Below are positions 25,758-33,868 of a DNA stretch of 64,000 nt, in pieces. Origin of the DNA: Rhodococcus qingshengii (GTDB taxonomy: Bacteria > Actinomycetota > Actinomycetes > Mycobacteriales > Mycobacteriaceae); contig NZ_JAJNCL010000001.1 in NCBI RefSeq assembly GCF_021025955.1, positions 806,001 to 870,000 on the forward strand, written 5' to 3'. The notes under the pieces were generated by a model. It searched no databases. It was not told where the DNA came from and was given only the letters and a program-made list of their open reading frames with translations. A program made the translations under genes and the position numbers. The stretch's first letter is position 1; every line of letters begins with the position of its first letter.

Positions 25758-27452
25758 TCAGTCACTGGGTCGGGTGCGGAATGCGTTCACGGCCGCTTCG
25801 ACGGTCGGGTAGAAGTGCGTCGAATCGAACCTGTCGCCGACGCCGAATCGGATGAGTCGATCCTTGATCGGACCTTTCATCTCCGCGAACGCCAATCGAA
25901 TTCCTTTGCCCTCCAGGAATGTATCCAGATCGACGAGTTCGTCGACGGCCGTTGTATCGAGTCCGGTGATCGGTTCGGCGGCAATAACCACCCAGTCGAC
26001 CGGATCTGGCGCCTTGGCGACGACGGAGCGAACGTACTCGTCGAAGATCTCGCCGTTCGCGAAAAACAGTGGTGCGTCAAACCTCACCAACACCAGGCCG
26101 GGGATGCGATGCCCATCTGGATGGCGTTCGACGTCGTGGAATCCGGCGGGTTCGCCCGTCTCGACGAGTTCGGTTCGATGTGGCTGCCATACCTGCGCGA
26201 TGACCGCTGCGAAGGACAGTCCGATCGCAACAAGGATGCCTTGAAGTACGCCGACCAGGGCGACGCCCAGAAACGCCGCGACGGCGAGCCCGAATTCCAC
26301 GGTGCTCATGCGCCACATGCGGACCATGCCGCCTACGTCGATCAGCGCACACGCGGCGATGATGACGACGGCGGCCAGTGTTGCATCGGGCAGATAGGCC
26401 GTGAGTCCCGGAGCAACGAGCACAAACACCAGTACGGCGAGCGCCCCGACGACGCCGGCCAATTGCGTATGCGCCCCGCTCTGTTCGGCTACCGGAGTTC
26501 GTGACCCGCTCGCCGAGATGGGGAATCCGCCGAAGAGACCGCCGGCCACGTTCGCGACACCGATCGCCTTCATTTCGGTACTGCCGTTCACGTCCTCGCC
26601 GTGTCGGGCGGCAAACGTGCGCGAGAGAACGCCGGTGTCGGCAAAGGCAATCAATGCGATACCGGCCGCCGGCCCGATCAGATGGCCGACGTCCCCCCAG
26701 GTGACTCCGCCGACAGAGGGGAGGGGAAGTCCTTCCGGCAATGCTCCCACCATGCCGATGTCATCGGTGAGACCGGCCGCAGCGGACAAAACTATTGCCG
26801 CGACAACGGCCACCAGCACGCCGGGCACAACAGGTACCCAGAGCCGGAAGGCGACTATGACAACGAGTGAACCGACACCTACGGCCGCAGCGAGGGGGTC
26901 GACATCGCCACCGATCAAGGCCTTTCCGATTTCACCGATCTCACCGAGGAGGCCGGACGCGTCGACGGAGAATCCGAGCAGCTTGGGAATCTGACCAACC
27001 ACGACGACGAGTGCAATGGCGTTGAGGTAGCCGAGACGGATCGGTTTCGAGAGGAGTTCGGTCACGAAGCCGAGACGAAGGAATCCGCCGATCACGAGGA
27101 TGAGTCCGACAAGAATGGCGAGAACACCGGCTAGTGCAAGCGCATTCTCCGAATCGCCGACTACAGCCAGCGGTATGACCGCGGCTGCAATCAGCGGTGC
27201 CAGCGACGAATCGGGTCCGAGTACAAGGATTTTCGACGGTCCGACTACCGCGTACGCGAGCAACGGCACGATGGTGGCGTACAGCCCGGCGTACGCAGGC
27301 AGCCCGGCGGCCTCGGCGTAGCCCATACCAGCGGGGATCAGAAGGGCCGTCAAGACGAGTCCGGCAGTGACATCTGTTCGCAACCACTCGCGGCGATACC
27401 CACGGGCAGTCGCGACGCCCGGTAGCCGACCTAGACTCTCCGCCCACATCAT
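25758..27452 (-). CDS. SulP-family inorganic anion transporter with STAS domain
   Basis: A 564-residue SLC26/SulP permease. The membrane domain (about 1-430) includes the signature near the N-terminus (PAYAGLYATIVPLLAYAVVG, split across helices 2-3) and about twelve to fourteen hydrophobic segments. The C-terminal ~120 residues are a cytosolic STAS domain (LVLVRFDAPLFFANGEIFDEYV, then LDTTAVDELVDLDTFLEGKGI). Substrates in the family are sulfate, bicarbonate or carboxylates, and sequence alone does not separate them. No carbonic anhydrase or sulfate-assimilation gene lies nearby. ATG 27452 start; a 143-base gap separates it from the divergent small gene at 27596. Confidence 0.9.
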   Translation of the reverse strand: MMWAESLGRLPGVATARGYRREWLRTDVTAGLVLTALLIPAGMGYAEAAGLPAYAGLYATIVPLLAYAVVGPSKILVLGPDSSLAPLIAAAVIPLAVVGDSENALALAGVLAILVGLILVIGGFLRLGFVTELLSKPIRLGYLNAIALVVVVGQIPKLLGFSVDASGLLGEIGEIGKALIGGDVDPLAAAVGVGSLVVIVAFRLWVPVVPGVLVAVVAAIVLSAAAGLTDDIGMVGALPEGLPLPSVGGVTWGDVGHLIGPAAGIALIAFADTGVLSRTFAARHGEDVNGSTEMKAIGVANVAGGLFGGFPISASGSRTPVAEQSGAHTQLAGVVGALAVLVFVLVAPGLTAYLPDATLAAVVIIAACALIDVGGMVRMWRMSTVEFGLAVAAFLGVALVGVLQGILVAIGLSFAAVIAQVWQPHRTELVETGEPAGFHDVERHPDGHRIPGLVLVRFDAPLFFANGEIFDEYVRSVVAKAPDPVDWVVIAAEPITGLDTTAVDELVDLDTFLEGKGIRLAFAEMKGPIKDRLIRFGVGDRFDSTHFYPTVEAAVNAFRTRPSD

Positions 27453-27595
27453 CCGTCGATTATCCCCCCGCAGTTGTCAGAAGTCTCGAACTATGCCCCA
27501 TCGGTCGGCCGGGCTGCGAGAGATACCTGAATTGTGTTGTTTTCGAACCCTTTCCGAGTCTTGACGCGCTCGGCTGTACAGACGACCATTAATGA

Positions 27596-27847
27596 ATGAC
27601 TGGCGACGAAGAGTTGCTCCACGTCGAGCGGGTGATCACTCGCCTGATTTCCCGGTATCCGAATGTTCCTCCACCGGAGATCGAAAACAGAGTGCGAACA
27701 ATTCACCAACGGTTTGCGGGCTGTCGGATACGTGACTTCGTGCCTCTCCTCGTCGAAAAGGCCGCCAGACACGAGATCTTGAACCGGATGATCGTGATTC
27801 CGATAGTGGATGAACGGTCCGCAGTCCTCAACCCTCTCGAACTGTAG
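27596..27847 (+). CDS. Small protein with three-helix-bundle dimerisation domain
   Basis: An 83-residue hypothetical protein. The pattern VERVITRLISRYPNVPPPEIENRVRTI, then CRIRDFVPLLVEKAARH, matches the short actinobacterial three-helix-bundle dimerisation family: a helix, an FP-or-YP turn, a helix with conserved basic residues, then RDFVPxLVEKxAR. No catalytic or DNA-binding motif is seen. Function unknown. It is followed by a 132-base gap and then the SHOCT membrane protein gene on the same strand. Confidence 0.72.
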   Translation: MTGDEELLHVERVITRLISRYPNVPPPEIENRVRTIHQRFAGCRIRDFVPLLVEKAARHEILNRMIVIPIVDERSAVLNPLEL

Positions 27848-27979
27848 CCGTAGCGGACGTCGTCGGCGCATACTGAAATGACCTTGGACCAGGGAGTTCT
27901 GGCCGCATGCAGAATTTCAGGCGCGGAACGTCAGCCTCCCGAACTCCTGATGTGTAAACCGAGTGCAGGGAGCGTTGAC

Positions 27980-28357
27980 ATGGAAGGCTTCTGGGAATTT
28001 TTCTGGTTCATCTTCGTCTGCTTTGCCTTTGTGGCGTACTTGAGCGTGTTGTTCTCGATCATCACCGACTTGTTCCGTGATCACGAGACTTCGGGCTGGG
28101 CCAAAGCGTTTTGGATGATATTCCTGTTCGTCATTCCATTCTTGTCCGCCATGATCTACGTGGTCGTCAAGAATGACGGAATGACTCGGCGGTCGATGGA
28201 GGCCGCTCAGCAGCACATCCACGCGCAGAGTGATTACATTCGAACCGTCGCCGGGAAATCTCCGACCCAGCAGATCGCCGACGCCAGAGAGCTTCTCGAC
28301 TCCGGTGCGATCAACGAAGTGGAATTCCAGGCCATCAAGGCAAAGGCGCTGGCGTAG
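27980..28357 (+). CDS. Small SHOCT-domain membrane protein with PLDc_N-like segment
   Basis: A 125-residue protein. Two hydrophobic helices (about 5-28 and 42-65) resemble the phospholipase-D nuclease N-terminal (PLDc_N) type; the last ~30 residues are a SHOCT motif (QIADARELLDSGAINEVEFQAIKAKAL). SHOCT units are short oligomerisation modules at the ends of membrane proteins. ATG 27980 with AGGGAG upstream is preferred over a 34-residue longer reading. The 3' end overlaps the convergent gene at 28335 by 23 bases, so the two mRNAs overlap antisense. Confidence 0.8.
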   Translation: MEGFWEFFWFIFVCFAFVAYLSVLFSIITDLFRDHETSGWAKAFWMIFLFVIPFLSAMIYVVVKNDGMTRRSMEAAQQHIHAQSDYIRTVAGKSPTQQIADARELLDSGAINEVEFQAIKAKALA

Positions 28358-29783
28358 TTTTCGCATCTTCTGCCGCAGGCCTGGCGTCCTCGGTTTCGGC
28401 GTCGTCAGGCCTGGCGTCCTGCGTGGCGGCGCGTGCGGGACGGACCAGCACTTCGAGACCTACGAGTGCAACCAGCGCGATGATGACGATCCAACCCACG
28501 ACCAATCCGGTGGGGTAGCGCCAGAAGAGCAGCAACAGTGCGGCGATGCCGATGATGGCGCAGCGCAGCGGAACACGAAGCTGATTGGCCCACCGCTCCA
28601 CCAGATTCGGCGTACGGCCGCTTGAAGAATGCCGGACGAAGTCCAACGCCTGCCCGTAGCCTCGTCGAACGGCGATCGCCGAGGACGACCCACCGACGAG
28701 GTAGGCCCCGAGCCCTATCACCACGCCGAGGACCGCAACCGCTCGCAGGCTCGTGCGCAGTGGGACCAGAACTGTGTCGATCACGGCAGTCGCGGCGTCT
28801 GGCGAGAGGATATCGGTAGGCACACTGTCGAGGTAGATTGCGCGTCCGATGAGAATTCCGATCGCGAGAACCAGCATTCCCAACGCAATCGACAGGCCGA
28901 CCAGGGACAGTGCGCGGAGCCTGCGACCTGTTGGCGCAACGGCGACAGCGGCTGCCGCGCACGCGATTCCGAACCACGGCAGCACCGCTGAGACCTTGTC
29001 GAGTGCCGAGACGGCTCGCTGAGCCTTCACCAGCTCGGGGGACTGGAAGAGAACAAATTCCTTGTCCACGGAGGGGATTTTGTCTGCGAAGGCGAAGCCG
29101 CGGTCGATCAAAGCTGTTTTGACCCTGTCGATGATCGTACTGAGCGAAATGCTGACTGTTCCGCTCTGATCGACTTCGACGGAGTTGGGGCCGTAATCTC
29201 CGGTCATGACCGAGACCAGTGCGTTGTGCGCCGATCGGTTCGCTTGAATCCACAAGTCCTCGAACTGTTGTGACCGAACGAGCGAGCCCACCGTGTCATG
29301 AACAAAGCTCTTTGCCTGACCGGCGATCACCGGTGCCAACCCCACCACGGCTTGATCCAGACGCGGCGCGTTGGCAGCAAGATTCGACACGTCGGTCAGT
29401 GCGGTGAGTGCCTCGGTGGTGAGCCCCTCGACGTCGACACGATCGAAGATCTCGTCGGTGATCTGATTCGTGATCTCGGCCTGAACGGCGGGATTCTCGC
29501 CAAGTGGCGCGACCGTACTGACATAGCGGTCCGTGTCGAGGATCTGACTTCGGACGAATCGGGTGGTTACCGACAAGACCGCGAGTAGTGCTACCAGCAC
29601 CAGCAGGATTGTCACCGCGGTCCACCGCAGCCCGTGTCGAGGTGGTCGGGAGACTTGCTCGACGGTCGTTTCGCGGGCGCTGGGAGTCTGCTCGCGAAGA
29701 GTTGTTACTTCTTCGCGCAACCGGGCCAGTTCGGCACGTTCGTCCTCCTGGAGTGGGCCGTCGTTCGTGCCGTTTGCCATCAT
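28335..29783 (-). CDS. Hypothetical large membrane protein with N-terminal coiled coil
   Basis: A 482-residue protein. A short cytosolic N-terminus has an acidic coiled-coil-like stretch (ERAELARLREEVTTLREQ). A membrane helix follows at about 55-78, then an extracytoplasmic domain of roughly 200 residues with repeated Val/Asp-rich helices (residues 80-270). Further membrane helices lie near 280, 305, 355 and 425-445. The architecture is seen in actinobacterial proteins without known function; I do not recognise a named family. Two adjacent ATGs (29783 and 29780) follow GAGAGGAAC. The C-terminal ~40 residues are rich in Ala, Glu and Asp. Confidence 0.75.
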   Translation of the reverse strand: MMANGTNDGPLQEDERAELARLREEVTTLREQTPSARETTVEQVSRPPRHGLRWTAVTILLVLVALLAVLSVTTRFVRSQILDTDRYVSTVAPLGENPAVQAEITNQITDEIFDRVDVEGLTTEALTALTDVSNLAANAPRLDQAVVGLAPVIAGQAKSFVHDTVGSLVRSQQFEDLWIQANRSAHNALVSVMTGDYGPNSVEVDQSGTVSISLSTIIDRVKTALIDRGFAFADKIPSVDKEFVLFQSPELVKAQRAVSALDKVSAVLPWFGIACAAAAVAVAPTGRRLRALSLVGLSIALGMLVLAIGILIGRAIYLDSVPTDILSPDAATAVIDTVLVPLRTSLRAVAVLGVVIGLGAYLVGGSSSAIAVRRGYGQALDFVRHSSSGRTPNLVERWANQLRVPLRCAIIGIAALLLLFWRYPTGLVVGWIVIIALVALVGLEVLVRPARAATQDARPDDAETEDARPAAEDAKTTPAPLP

Positions 29784-29858
29784 GTTCCTCTCCGGAGGGA
29801 AACTGCTGCCGCACAGATGAAAACGCTGAACCTGATGGTTGGAACCGAAGGCGTGGCC

Positions 29859-30257
29859 TCAGATCACGTCGGGATTCCATGTCGCGACAGCCCAGATGAC
29901 GAATACGTCGAGCGCGATGATGGTGATCGACCACCACGGAGAGTGGGGTAGCCACAGGAAATTCGCTAGGACCGACAGCGAACAGAAGATTATCGCGCCT
30001 ACCCGTGCCCACGTCGCGCCGGTGAAGAGCATGATTCCGACAGCGGTGACGAGCACACCGAGTACGAGGTGAATCCATCCCCAGGAGGTGAGGTCGAATT
30101 GGTACGTATATTCAGGGCCAACGACGGTCACATCGTCCTTGGATATCGCCGAGATGCCTTGGAGAATTTCGAGCACGCCGACGGTGACGAGAAGAACGGC
30201 TCCGCCCAGCGCGCTTCCTTTTGCCACACCTTGCTTTACCAGTGAATCCTCGGACAT
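29859..30257 (-). CDS. Small four-helix membrane protein, DUF7144 type
   Basis: A 132-residue membrane protein with four hydrophobic helices (about 15-38, 58-78, 82-102 and 107-125) and the recognisable WIHLVLGVLVTAVGIMLFTG and WWSITIIALDVFVIWA segments of DUF7144. It has no known function. The start ATG 30257 follows a GGGGCG purine-rich site. It is the upstream neighbour of the larger membrane protein ending at 28335, with a 75-base gap between them, and may share its transcript. Confidence 0.8.
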   Translation of the reverse strand: MSEDSLVKQGVAKGSALGGAVLLVTVGVLEILQGISAISKDDVTVVGPEYTYQFDLTSWGWIHLVLGVLVTAVGIMLFTGATWARVGAIIFCSLSVLANFLWLPHSPWWSITIIALDVFVIWAVATWNPDVI

Positions 30258-30440
30258 GAGCGCCCCTTGGTATCAAGTGCGAAATTGCCTGGCGTAACTC
30301 CGTATTGCGACTATTTACGGTGGTGAAGTATCCCGCCACGGGGCAAATCAAACATTGAGCGCTGGACATCCTCGCGATATTCGCTCGCCCACGAATTCGA
30401 GAGGATCTACCGTGACGGCATGGATGTGGAGGACGCAGGC

Positions 30441-31013
30441 ATGACGCCGACGACTGCGCCGGTAACAATTCGGACGGATCGACTGGTGCTTCGTACCTAC
30501 CGTCCCGGCGATCATCAGGATCTTCTCACCTTCTACGGGCGTAGCGACGTGTGCCGGTATTTGTTCAACGAACCCTGGAGCCCGGAAGATGCGCGAGAGG
30601 CAGTGCAGACCAGAATGTCTCGCCGCGACCTGGCAGCGGGCGCGGTGGCTCTCGTTGTCGAATACGAGGGCCGGGTTGTCGGAAGCGTGAGTGCCTGGCT
30701 AGTCGAAGAATCGGGTTGCACGGCCGAAACCGCGCACATGGCAGAAGTCGGGTGGGCATTCTCGCCCGAGTTCGGCGGTAGGGGATTCGCGATGGAAGCT
30801 GTGACCGCTCTGATCGACCTGGTATTCGCGACACCCCGATTGCGCCGCGTGGTCGCGCTAATGGATTCGAGAAACGAATCCTCGGCGCGACTCGCGCAGC
30901 GAATCGGTATGTGGCGAGAGGCACATTTTCGGCAGAATGCGTGGATCAAGAACGAGTGGACCGACACCGTGGTTTTCGCAATATTGCGCAGTGAGTGGCC
31001 TTCAGCTGCTTGA
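30441..31013 (+). CDS. GNAT N-acetyltransferase, RimJ/RimL-like
   Basis: A 190-residue GNAT protein of the ribosomal-protein-acetyltransferase-like class. The N-terminus is IRTDRLVLRTYRPGD, and the acetyl-CoA loop is in GWAFSPEFGGRGFAMEAV. The C-terminal segment RRVVALMDSRNESSARLAQRIGM is the usual strand-helix close of the fold. GGAGG sits 8 bases before ATG 30441, better supported than ATG 30420. The acceptor is unknown. Its end is 17 bases from the stop of the convergent siderophore-binding lipoprotein gene. Confidence 0.88.
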   Translation: MTPTTAPVTIRTDRLVLRTYRPGDHQDLLTFYGRSDVCRYLFNEPWSPEDAREAVQTRMSRRDLAAGAVALVVEYEGRVVGSVSAWLVEESGCTAETAHMAEVGWAFSPEFGGRGFAMEAVTALIDLVFATPRLRRVVALMDSRNESSARLAQRIGMWREAHFRQNAWIKNEWTDTVVFAILRSEWPSAA

Positions 31014-31030
31014 TCGGACCGAGTGGGCTG

Positions 31031-32107
31031 CTACTTCGCGACCAGTTCGGTCAACTGAGGCACGAGCTGGTCGGTTGCCCACGGGACGCTCAGAACGCTG
31101 ACGTACATGGTCGCGGCCGTCAGGCGATTGTCGGTGATCCACAAGTCTTTTCCGTTGGCGATAACCGGCCACCGTGCGAATAGAGTGTTGGCCAATGTGC
31201 TGTCGACTTCCGACTGATCGCTTGCCCAGCCGAGATAAACGTCGGTGTTGATCGTGTCCAGCTTCTCCATGCTGATGCCGAACAAGAACGAGTCGCCGGC
31301 GAAGTTCTTGGCGCCGTTCACCACGTCGGGAGCGACTGTGAGCCCGAGGTTTTCGACAAACTTGACGCGCGGATCGTCCGGGCCGTAGATGGCGGTTTCG
31401 GTTTCACCTTCGCGGATGTAGGACCCGAAGGCAAAGGTGACTCCGTTGAATTCGGGATGGCTCGCCTTCGACTCCTGGACCGTTTCCTCAACCGACTTGA
31501 TCAGCTCCGCGGTCTGAGCGGGACGTCCGAGGGCCTTGCCGACATCGGTGGCGAGGTTTTGCCACGAGCTCGGCTGGTACGGCTTGGTGTCGTAGGGGAG
31601 GGTTGGGGCGATCGAGCTCAGCCGCTGGTAATCCTGCTCGGAGAAGCCCGAGTAGGGGGCAAGAATCAGATCGGGCGCGGCATTGAGAATCTGTTCGAAC
31701 AGAAGCTCACCGCTGTCGGAGTAGTACGGCGCGGGGGTGGGCAGCGTCTGGCCTGATTTTTCGAGTTCGGCCCGGGTCCACGGCAGGAACCCGTCGGCGT
31801 CGCCGGCCCACGAGTCCTTCTGCATCGCGATCGGGGTTACGCCGAGGGCTATGACGGTGTCCGCCCCTGCGGAATCGAGGGTGAGGATCCGTGTCGGTTC
31901 CTTGTCGATGGTGGTCTCGCCGAATGCGTGCTTGATCGAGACGGGAAATGCGCCGTCCTCGACGGCGGATGCCGACGAACTATTTTCCTGGGCGTCCGAT
32001 GACGACTGTGTGCAGGCGGCCAGAGGCAGTGCTGCCGCCAGCATCAGCGCAACAACGATTCGCCGCCTCCGCTGGGGACGAATTCTCTGACGGGCAGATC
32101 TGAACAC
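31031..32107 (-). CDS. Iron-siderophore ABC transporter substrate-binding lipoprotein
   Basis: A 358-residue FecB/FepB-type type 3 periplasmic-binding protein. From GTG 32107 the signal peptide is short (basic, hydrophobic VVALMLAAALPLAAC) with the lipobox Cys at about residue 28. The mature part has VSIKHAFGETTIDKEPTRI at its start and ILNAAPDLILAPYSGF typical of the family. I chose GTG 32107 because GAGGAG precedes it by 6 bases; ATG 32164 or 32152 would add 15-19 odd residues. An IdeR/DtxR-like box lies at 32166-32184. No permease or ATPase is adjacent, so it must share one encoded elsewhere. Confidence 0.85.
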   Translation of the reverse strand: MFRSARQRIRPQRRRRIVVALMLAAALPLAACTQSSSDAQENSSSASAVEDGAFPVSIKHAFGETTIDKEPTRILTLDSAGADTVIALGVTPIAMQKDSWAGDADGFLPWTRAELEKSGQTLPTPAPYYSDSGELLFEQILNAAPDLILAPYSGFSEQDYQRLSSIAPTLPYDTKPYQPSSWQNLATDVGKALGRPAQTAELIKSVEETVQESKASHPEFNGVTFAFGSYIREGETETAIYGPDDPRVKFVENLGLTVAPDVVNGAKNFAGDSFLFGISMEKLDTINTDVYLGWASDQSEVDSTLANTLFARWPVIANGKDLWITDNRLTAATMYVSVLSVPWATDQLVPQLTELVAK

Positions 32108-32165
32108 GCGAAACTCCTCGGGATTGATCGGGGAAGTGCTTGCACGACTCATCGCAGGGTGCATA

Positions 32166-32184
32166 TGAGAGCAGGCTTACCTAA
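32166..32184 (-). promoter_or_regulatory. IdeR/DtxR-like iron box upstream of the siderophore-binding gene
   Basis: On the minus strand the sequence reads TTAGGTAAGCCTGCTCTCA. It matches the 19-base DtxR/IdeR consensus TTAGGTTAGSCTAACCTAA well in its first half (TTAGGTnAGCCT) and weakly in the second. It lies 58 bases upstream of the chosen start. Repression under iron sufficiency is the expected role. Confidence 0.6.
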
Positions 32185-32249
32185 GCGAATGTAAGGCGCG
32201 TTCGTGTAGCGAAGGGGCCAGCAGATGTCGACAACAGGTCAGGCTCGGG

Positions 32250-33086
32250 TCAATTGACGGCGGCGAGGGCATTGCCGGGGGTGTAGCCGACCGTCTTGCG
32301 AAAAGCAGCGATGAAGGAACTCGACGTCCCGTAACCGACTCGACGGCTCACGGCGTTCACACTCATCCCGGTCCCGAGCATCCCGAGGGCCGTGCTCATG
32401 CGAACCAGAGTGCGCCACTGCGCAAAACTCAGGGCGAGTTCCGCGGCAAAAATCCGGGTGACCGTGCGTCGGCTGAGGTTGAGCACGTGCGCCCACTGAT
32501 CGAGTGATCGATCGTCGGCGGGATCCGACAACACTTTGTCGACGAGTATCCGTAGCCGCGGATCGCGGGGGATCGGCACGTCGAAATGCGGGGCAGATGC
32601 GGGAGTGAGGAGATCGACGCAGACCTGCTGTGCCCGAAGGCGTTGTTCTGCAGGCATTCCGGTGTGCGCGAGGTGGATGAGCAGTACCCGGGCCGCTTCG
32701 CTCAGCGTCACGATGCACGGTTCGTTCCAGGCGGGAGTCCACAATTCGGGGGTGAAGAGGGTGGCACGGAATGCGACGTGGGGATTGGCCTGACCTTCGT
32801 GGAGGACTCCGCGAGGGATCCACAGGCCGACGCCGGGCGTGACGGTCCAGAGTTGATTGTCGATGATCATGTTGACGACGCCGCGGTCGGACCAGATCAG
32901 TTCGTGCTCGGCATGCGCGTGCTGTGGCCACTGGGTGATGTGGTCGGTCTCGACGATGTGCGTCGTCAGTTGAAATGGCGCCGGGACGGCACGCGCCATC
33001 GGAGTGTGGCGGTCGGGTTCCCGCACGTGGGGACGGTCGTCCAGGTGTGGACCGTCGTCGATTTCGCGAAGGGCAGGGATCAGCAC
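32250..33086 (-). CDS. AraC-family transcriptional regulator
   Basis: A 278-residue regulator. The N-terminal cupin-like sensing domain contains HITQWPQHAHAEHELIW and GLWIPRGVLHEGQ. The C-terminal ~100 residues carry the two AraC helix-turn-helix units (LSRRTVTRIFAAELALSFAQWR and VSRRVGYGTSSSFIAAFRKTVGYTPG). GTG 33086 follows GGAGG by about 9 bases. An IdeR-like box overlaps the region just upstream (33110-33128), so it may be iron-regulated and activate the adjacent siderophore-binding gene, whose upstream region begins 86 bases past its stop (inference). Confidence 0.86.
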   Translation of the reverse strand: MLIPALREIDDGPHLDDRPHVREPDRHTPMARAVPAPFQLTTHIVETDHITQWPQHAHAEHELIWSDRGVVNMIIDNQLWTVTPGVGLWIPRGVLHEGQANPHVAFRATLFTPELWTPAWNEPCIVTLSEAARVLLIHLAHTGMPAEQRLRAQQVCVDLLTPASAPHFDVPIPRDPRLRILVDKVLSDPADDRSLDQWAHVLNLSRRTVTRIFAAELALSFAQWRTLVRMSTALGMLGTGMSVNAVSRRVGYGTSSSFIAAFRKTVGYTPGNALAAVN

Positions 33087-33109
33087 CGCGGACTACCTCC
33101 AGAGCAAAG

Positions 33110-33128
33110 TTAGGTAAACCTTACACTG
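33110..33128 (+). promoter_or_regulatory. IdeR/DtxR-like half-conserved iron box upstream of the AraC gene
   Basis: TTAGGTAAACCTTACACTG: the first 12 bases fit the TTAGGTTAGSCT half of the DtxR/IdeR consensus, the second half poorly. The core AGGT..ACCT is palindromic. It lies 24 bases upstream of the AraC start, between that gene and the end of the SMR genes. Confidence 0.5.
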
Positions 33129-33141
33129 AAATGTGCTGGGC

Positions 33142-33468
33142 TCAGTGACCCGCTCCGAGTTCGATGAGAAGCACGCCTACGGCGATGAGACCGATCCCCA
33201 CGATCATGAGTTTGGTCAGTGGTTCGTGAAAGAGAATGCGGGATGCGATTGCCGTCAGCGCCACCCCGCATGCGGTCCAGATGCCGTACGCGACGCCTAT
33301 GGTGAGGCCCGCGTCGAGTGCGAGTGTGAGGAAGGCGAAAGCGGCGAGATACCCCACGGTGACAACTGCGACCCAACGCTTGTCGCTGCCGTCCTGCGAC
33401 GCCATCCTCAGCGACAGTGTTGCGGTGACCTCGGAAACAATTGCAGCGATGAGAAACATGAACGTCAT
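33142..33468 (-). CDS. SMR-family multidrug efflux protein, second subunit
   Basis: A 108-residue small multidrug resistance protein with four membrane helices. The active-site Glu lies in helix 1 (IAAIVSEVTATLSLRMA, Glu13), and VAYGIWTACGVALTA in helix 3 is the family packing motif. The ATG at 33468 overlaps the stop of the preceding SMR gene (ATGA). A pair of unequal SMR subunits encoded back to back usually forms a hetero-oligomeric pump (EbrAB/YkkCD type). Substrate unknown. Confidence 0.9.
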   Translation of the reverse strand: MTFMFLIAAIVSEVTATLSLRMASQDGSDKRWVAVVTVGYLAAFAFLTLALDAGLTIGVAYGIWTACGVALTAIASRILFHEPLTKLMIVGIGLIAVGVLLIELGAGH

Positions 33469-33815
33469 GCTGGGTCCGCCGGTCCGCTGTCGGCAGCTGC
33501 CTGAGAGCCGAGTTCGACGCACAGCACTCCGCCAATGACCAGGGCAATGCCGACGCCCATCATGGCTGTCAGAGGATCCCCGAATAGGAAAGTCGCGAAC
33601 ACCGCGGTCAGGACAACTCCGGTTGCGCCCCAGATTCCGTATGCAACACCGAGTCCCATGCCCTCCCGCAGGACAAAAGACAAGGCGGTGAACGCCGCCA
33701 GATACCCAGCGACGACCACGACGTACCAGGCGGGGTGATCGAGGGCCGCACGCAACGACAGAGTCGCAGACACCTCGGTCAGGATCGCGGTGATCAACAG
33801 CAGCCATTTCTTCAC
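33465..33815 (-). CDS. SMR-family multidrug efflux protein, first subunit
   Basis: A 116-residue SMR protein with four membrane helices. Glu14 lies in ITAILTEVSATLSLR of helix 1 and VAYGIWGATGVVLTA is the helix-3 motif. It is longer at the C-terminus than its partner, with a soluble tail of about 12 residues (ending in DSGPADPA), a common difference between the two members of a paired SMR pump. The gene overlaps the partner by 4 bases. Divergent from the transglutaminase-like gene at 33869, with only 53 bases between starts. Confidence 0.9.
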   Translation of the reverse strand: MKKWLLLITAILTEVSATLSLRAALDHPAWYVVVVAGYLAAFTALSFVLREGMGLGVAYGIWGATGVVLTAVFATFLFGDPLTAMMGVGIALVIGGVLCVELGSQAAADSGPADPA

Positions 33816-33868
33816 GAGTCGGATTCTGTCAGGCTCCGCGGATTCCGGTCGCGCACTACTGTTGAGTC

